Source of the DNA: Prosapia bicincta
Lineage: Eukaryota; Arthropoda; Insecta; Hemiptera; Cercopidae
Length of the DNA: 64,000 nucleotides
Assembly: GCA_036971475.1 (NCBI GenBank)
Contig: JBAIZL010000376.1
Location: forward strand, 10,348,501 to 10,412,500
Reading direction: 5' to 3'
This document shows, piece by piece, positions 63,265 to 64,000 of the stretch. Numbering within the stretch: the first letter of the stretch is position 1; each line of letters starts with the position of its first letter. The position numbers and the translations under genes are program-made. The notes beneath the pieces are model-generated. The model did not search any database, was not told the origin of the DNA, and worked only from the letters and a program-made list of their open reading frames with translations.

Positions 63265-63390
63265 TTTTCTAACATTAAAATACCGTTCTTTGTAGACTCG
63301 TTTCGGACTATCTTCATTTTCAAAAATATAAGAGTGCAGTTAATGTTTTGAAAATGGAGTTACAACCAAGAACGATGTTTTATTGTTACG
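63265..63390 (-). ncRNA. Decayed hammerhead-like PLE end, partly palindromic
   Basis: On the minus strand: AATGAAGATAGTCCGAAACG, i.e. a TGAAGA box (complement of 63311-63316) and GAAA (complement of 63301-63304). The following CGAGTC is not self-complementary. Weak inverted similarity exists between 63270-63293 and 63362-63386. Confidence 0.4.
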
Positions 63391-64000
63391 AAAAGCAGAA
63401 GAGCCAACTCAAATGTATAACCACTCCTGGGTTAGGCTTTGTGTTTATCTTTTAAGCTGGTAAATTGGTCCCATAAGCAATAGTTTACAACTTACACCTT
63501 GCACATATCCAACAGCTTCTTAGATCCACCGTTACTATCATTCTACGCCAGGTACGTAGTTGGCGAGTTACGCTATGACCCGGTACTACTTGAGGTACTT
63601 TTAACTAAAAAAAACTAAGCGTGTAGTTCGTTCCACGGGATCCAAGATGTAGTTTACTTGTATTTTATTGAAGAGTAAACTACAAGATATCTTTTTCCAT
63701 TTTTACAAACGTCTATTAATTTTTTAAATTTTTTATAATTTACTTTCTTTTCAAATTGATCAGACAATAAAAATGTATTCCTAGAATGACTTTTTTGTTC
63801 ATGAGGGTACGACAAGAGTTCAGAAATTTGGGAGGTGAATTTTAAAGGGTGCGTGTGATACAGTCTTTGAAGTGGAAAGTGATACCGAAACAATCGTCGG
63901 CAAGATGGATGAATACTGTAACCAATGTGCGAATTACTAGGACATATGTCACACTTCAAAAACTCCTGACTTGATCAGTGTGAGAACAGTACTCTTAGCA
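63391..64000. other. Non-coding stretch
   Basis: The minus-strand frame 63654-63959 has SNSHIGYSIHPSC-type sequence with no motif I can place. No repeat recognised. Confidence 0.35.

Overview
This is a gene-poor, repeat-dense stretch of a eukaryotic, almost certainly animal, nuclear genome. The base composition is AT-rich, simple repeats are long, and there are pogo/Tigger-type DNA transposon ends with TA target sites, tRNA-derived repeats and many Penelope-like element (PLE) remnants. Interspersed TTAGG-like motifs would suit an arthropod, but that is a guess. I found no intact protein-coding gene. The longest open frames are about 100-140 codons, match nothing I recognise, and several lie inside repeats.

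The strongest theme is PLE debris. Three decayed coding fragments, all on the minus strand, cover the GIY-YIG endonuclease region or its flanks: 1-415, about 14150-14585, and about 29590-30553. Scattered through the window are about 22 short motifs built like minimal hammerhead ribozymes: a CTGANGA-like box, a small hairpin, GAAA, then in most cases a self-complementary 4-8 nt sequence. The self-complementary sequence differs between families (ACGCGT, ATGTACAT, ACTAGT, AAGCTT, AACGTT, GTGCAC, ACGT). This fits the known association of minimal, dimer-forming hammerheads with PLE termini. Six, possibly seven, of these ends occur as head-to-head inverted pairs that form palindromes of roughly 200-430 bp.

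Layout: 0-5 kb has a PLE fragment, a MITE and a 1.1-kb array of a 23-bp repeat. 5-15 kb has an inverted PLE-end pair, a purine-rich tract, a roughly 170-bp degenerate repeat array, a GC-rich island and an AT-rich minisatellite beside a PLE fragment. 15.3-18.3 kb is a duplicated segment: one copy carries a 1.56-kb Tigger-like insertion, the other is an empty site whose single 50-bp monomer has grown to about 16 copies. 20-30.6 kb has palindromic PLE ends, tRNA-like repeats, TTAGG-like repeats, a second Tigger-like element and a 5'-truncated PLE among TA microsatellites. 32-49 kb has several minisatellites, a tRNA-derived SINE, a hAT-like end and a cluster of hammerhead-like ends. 50-64 kb has a MITE fragment, a 490-bp foldback element, a tRNA-like repeat, a purine-rich tract, a 52-bp minisatellite and a (GT)n tract.

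No pathway or operon can be described. The elements relate to each other by insertion, nesting and tandem expansion, and the window reads as intergenic or deep-intronic sequence.
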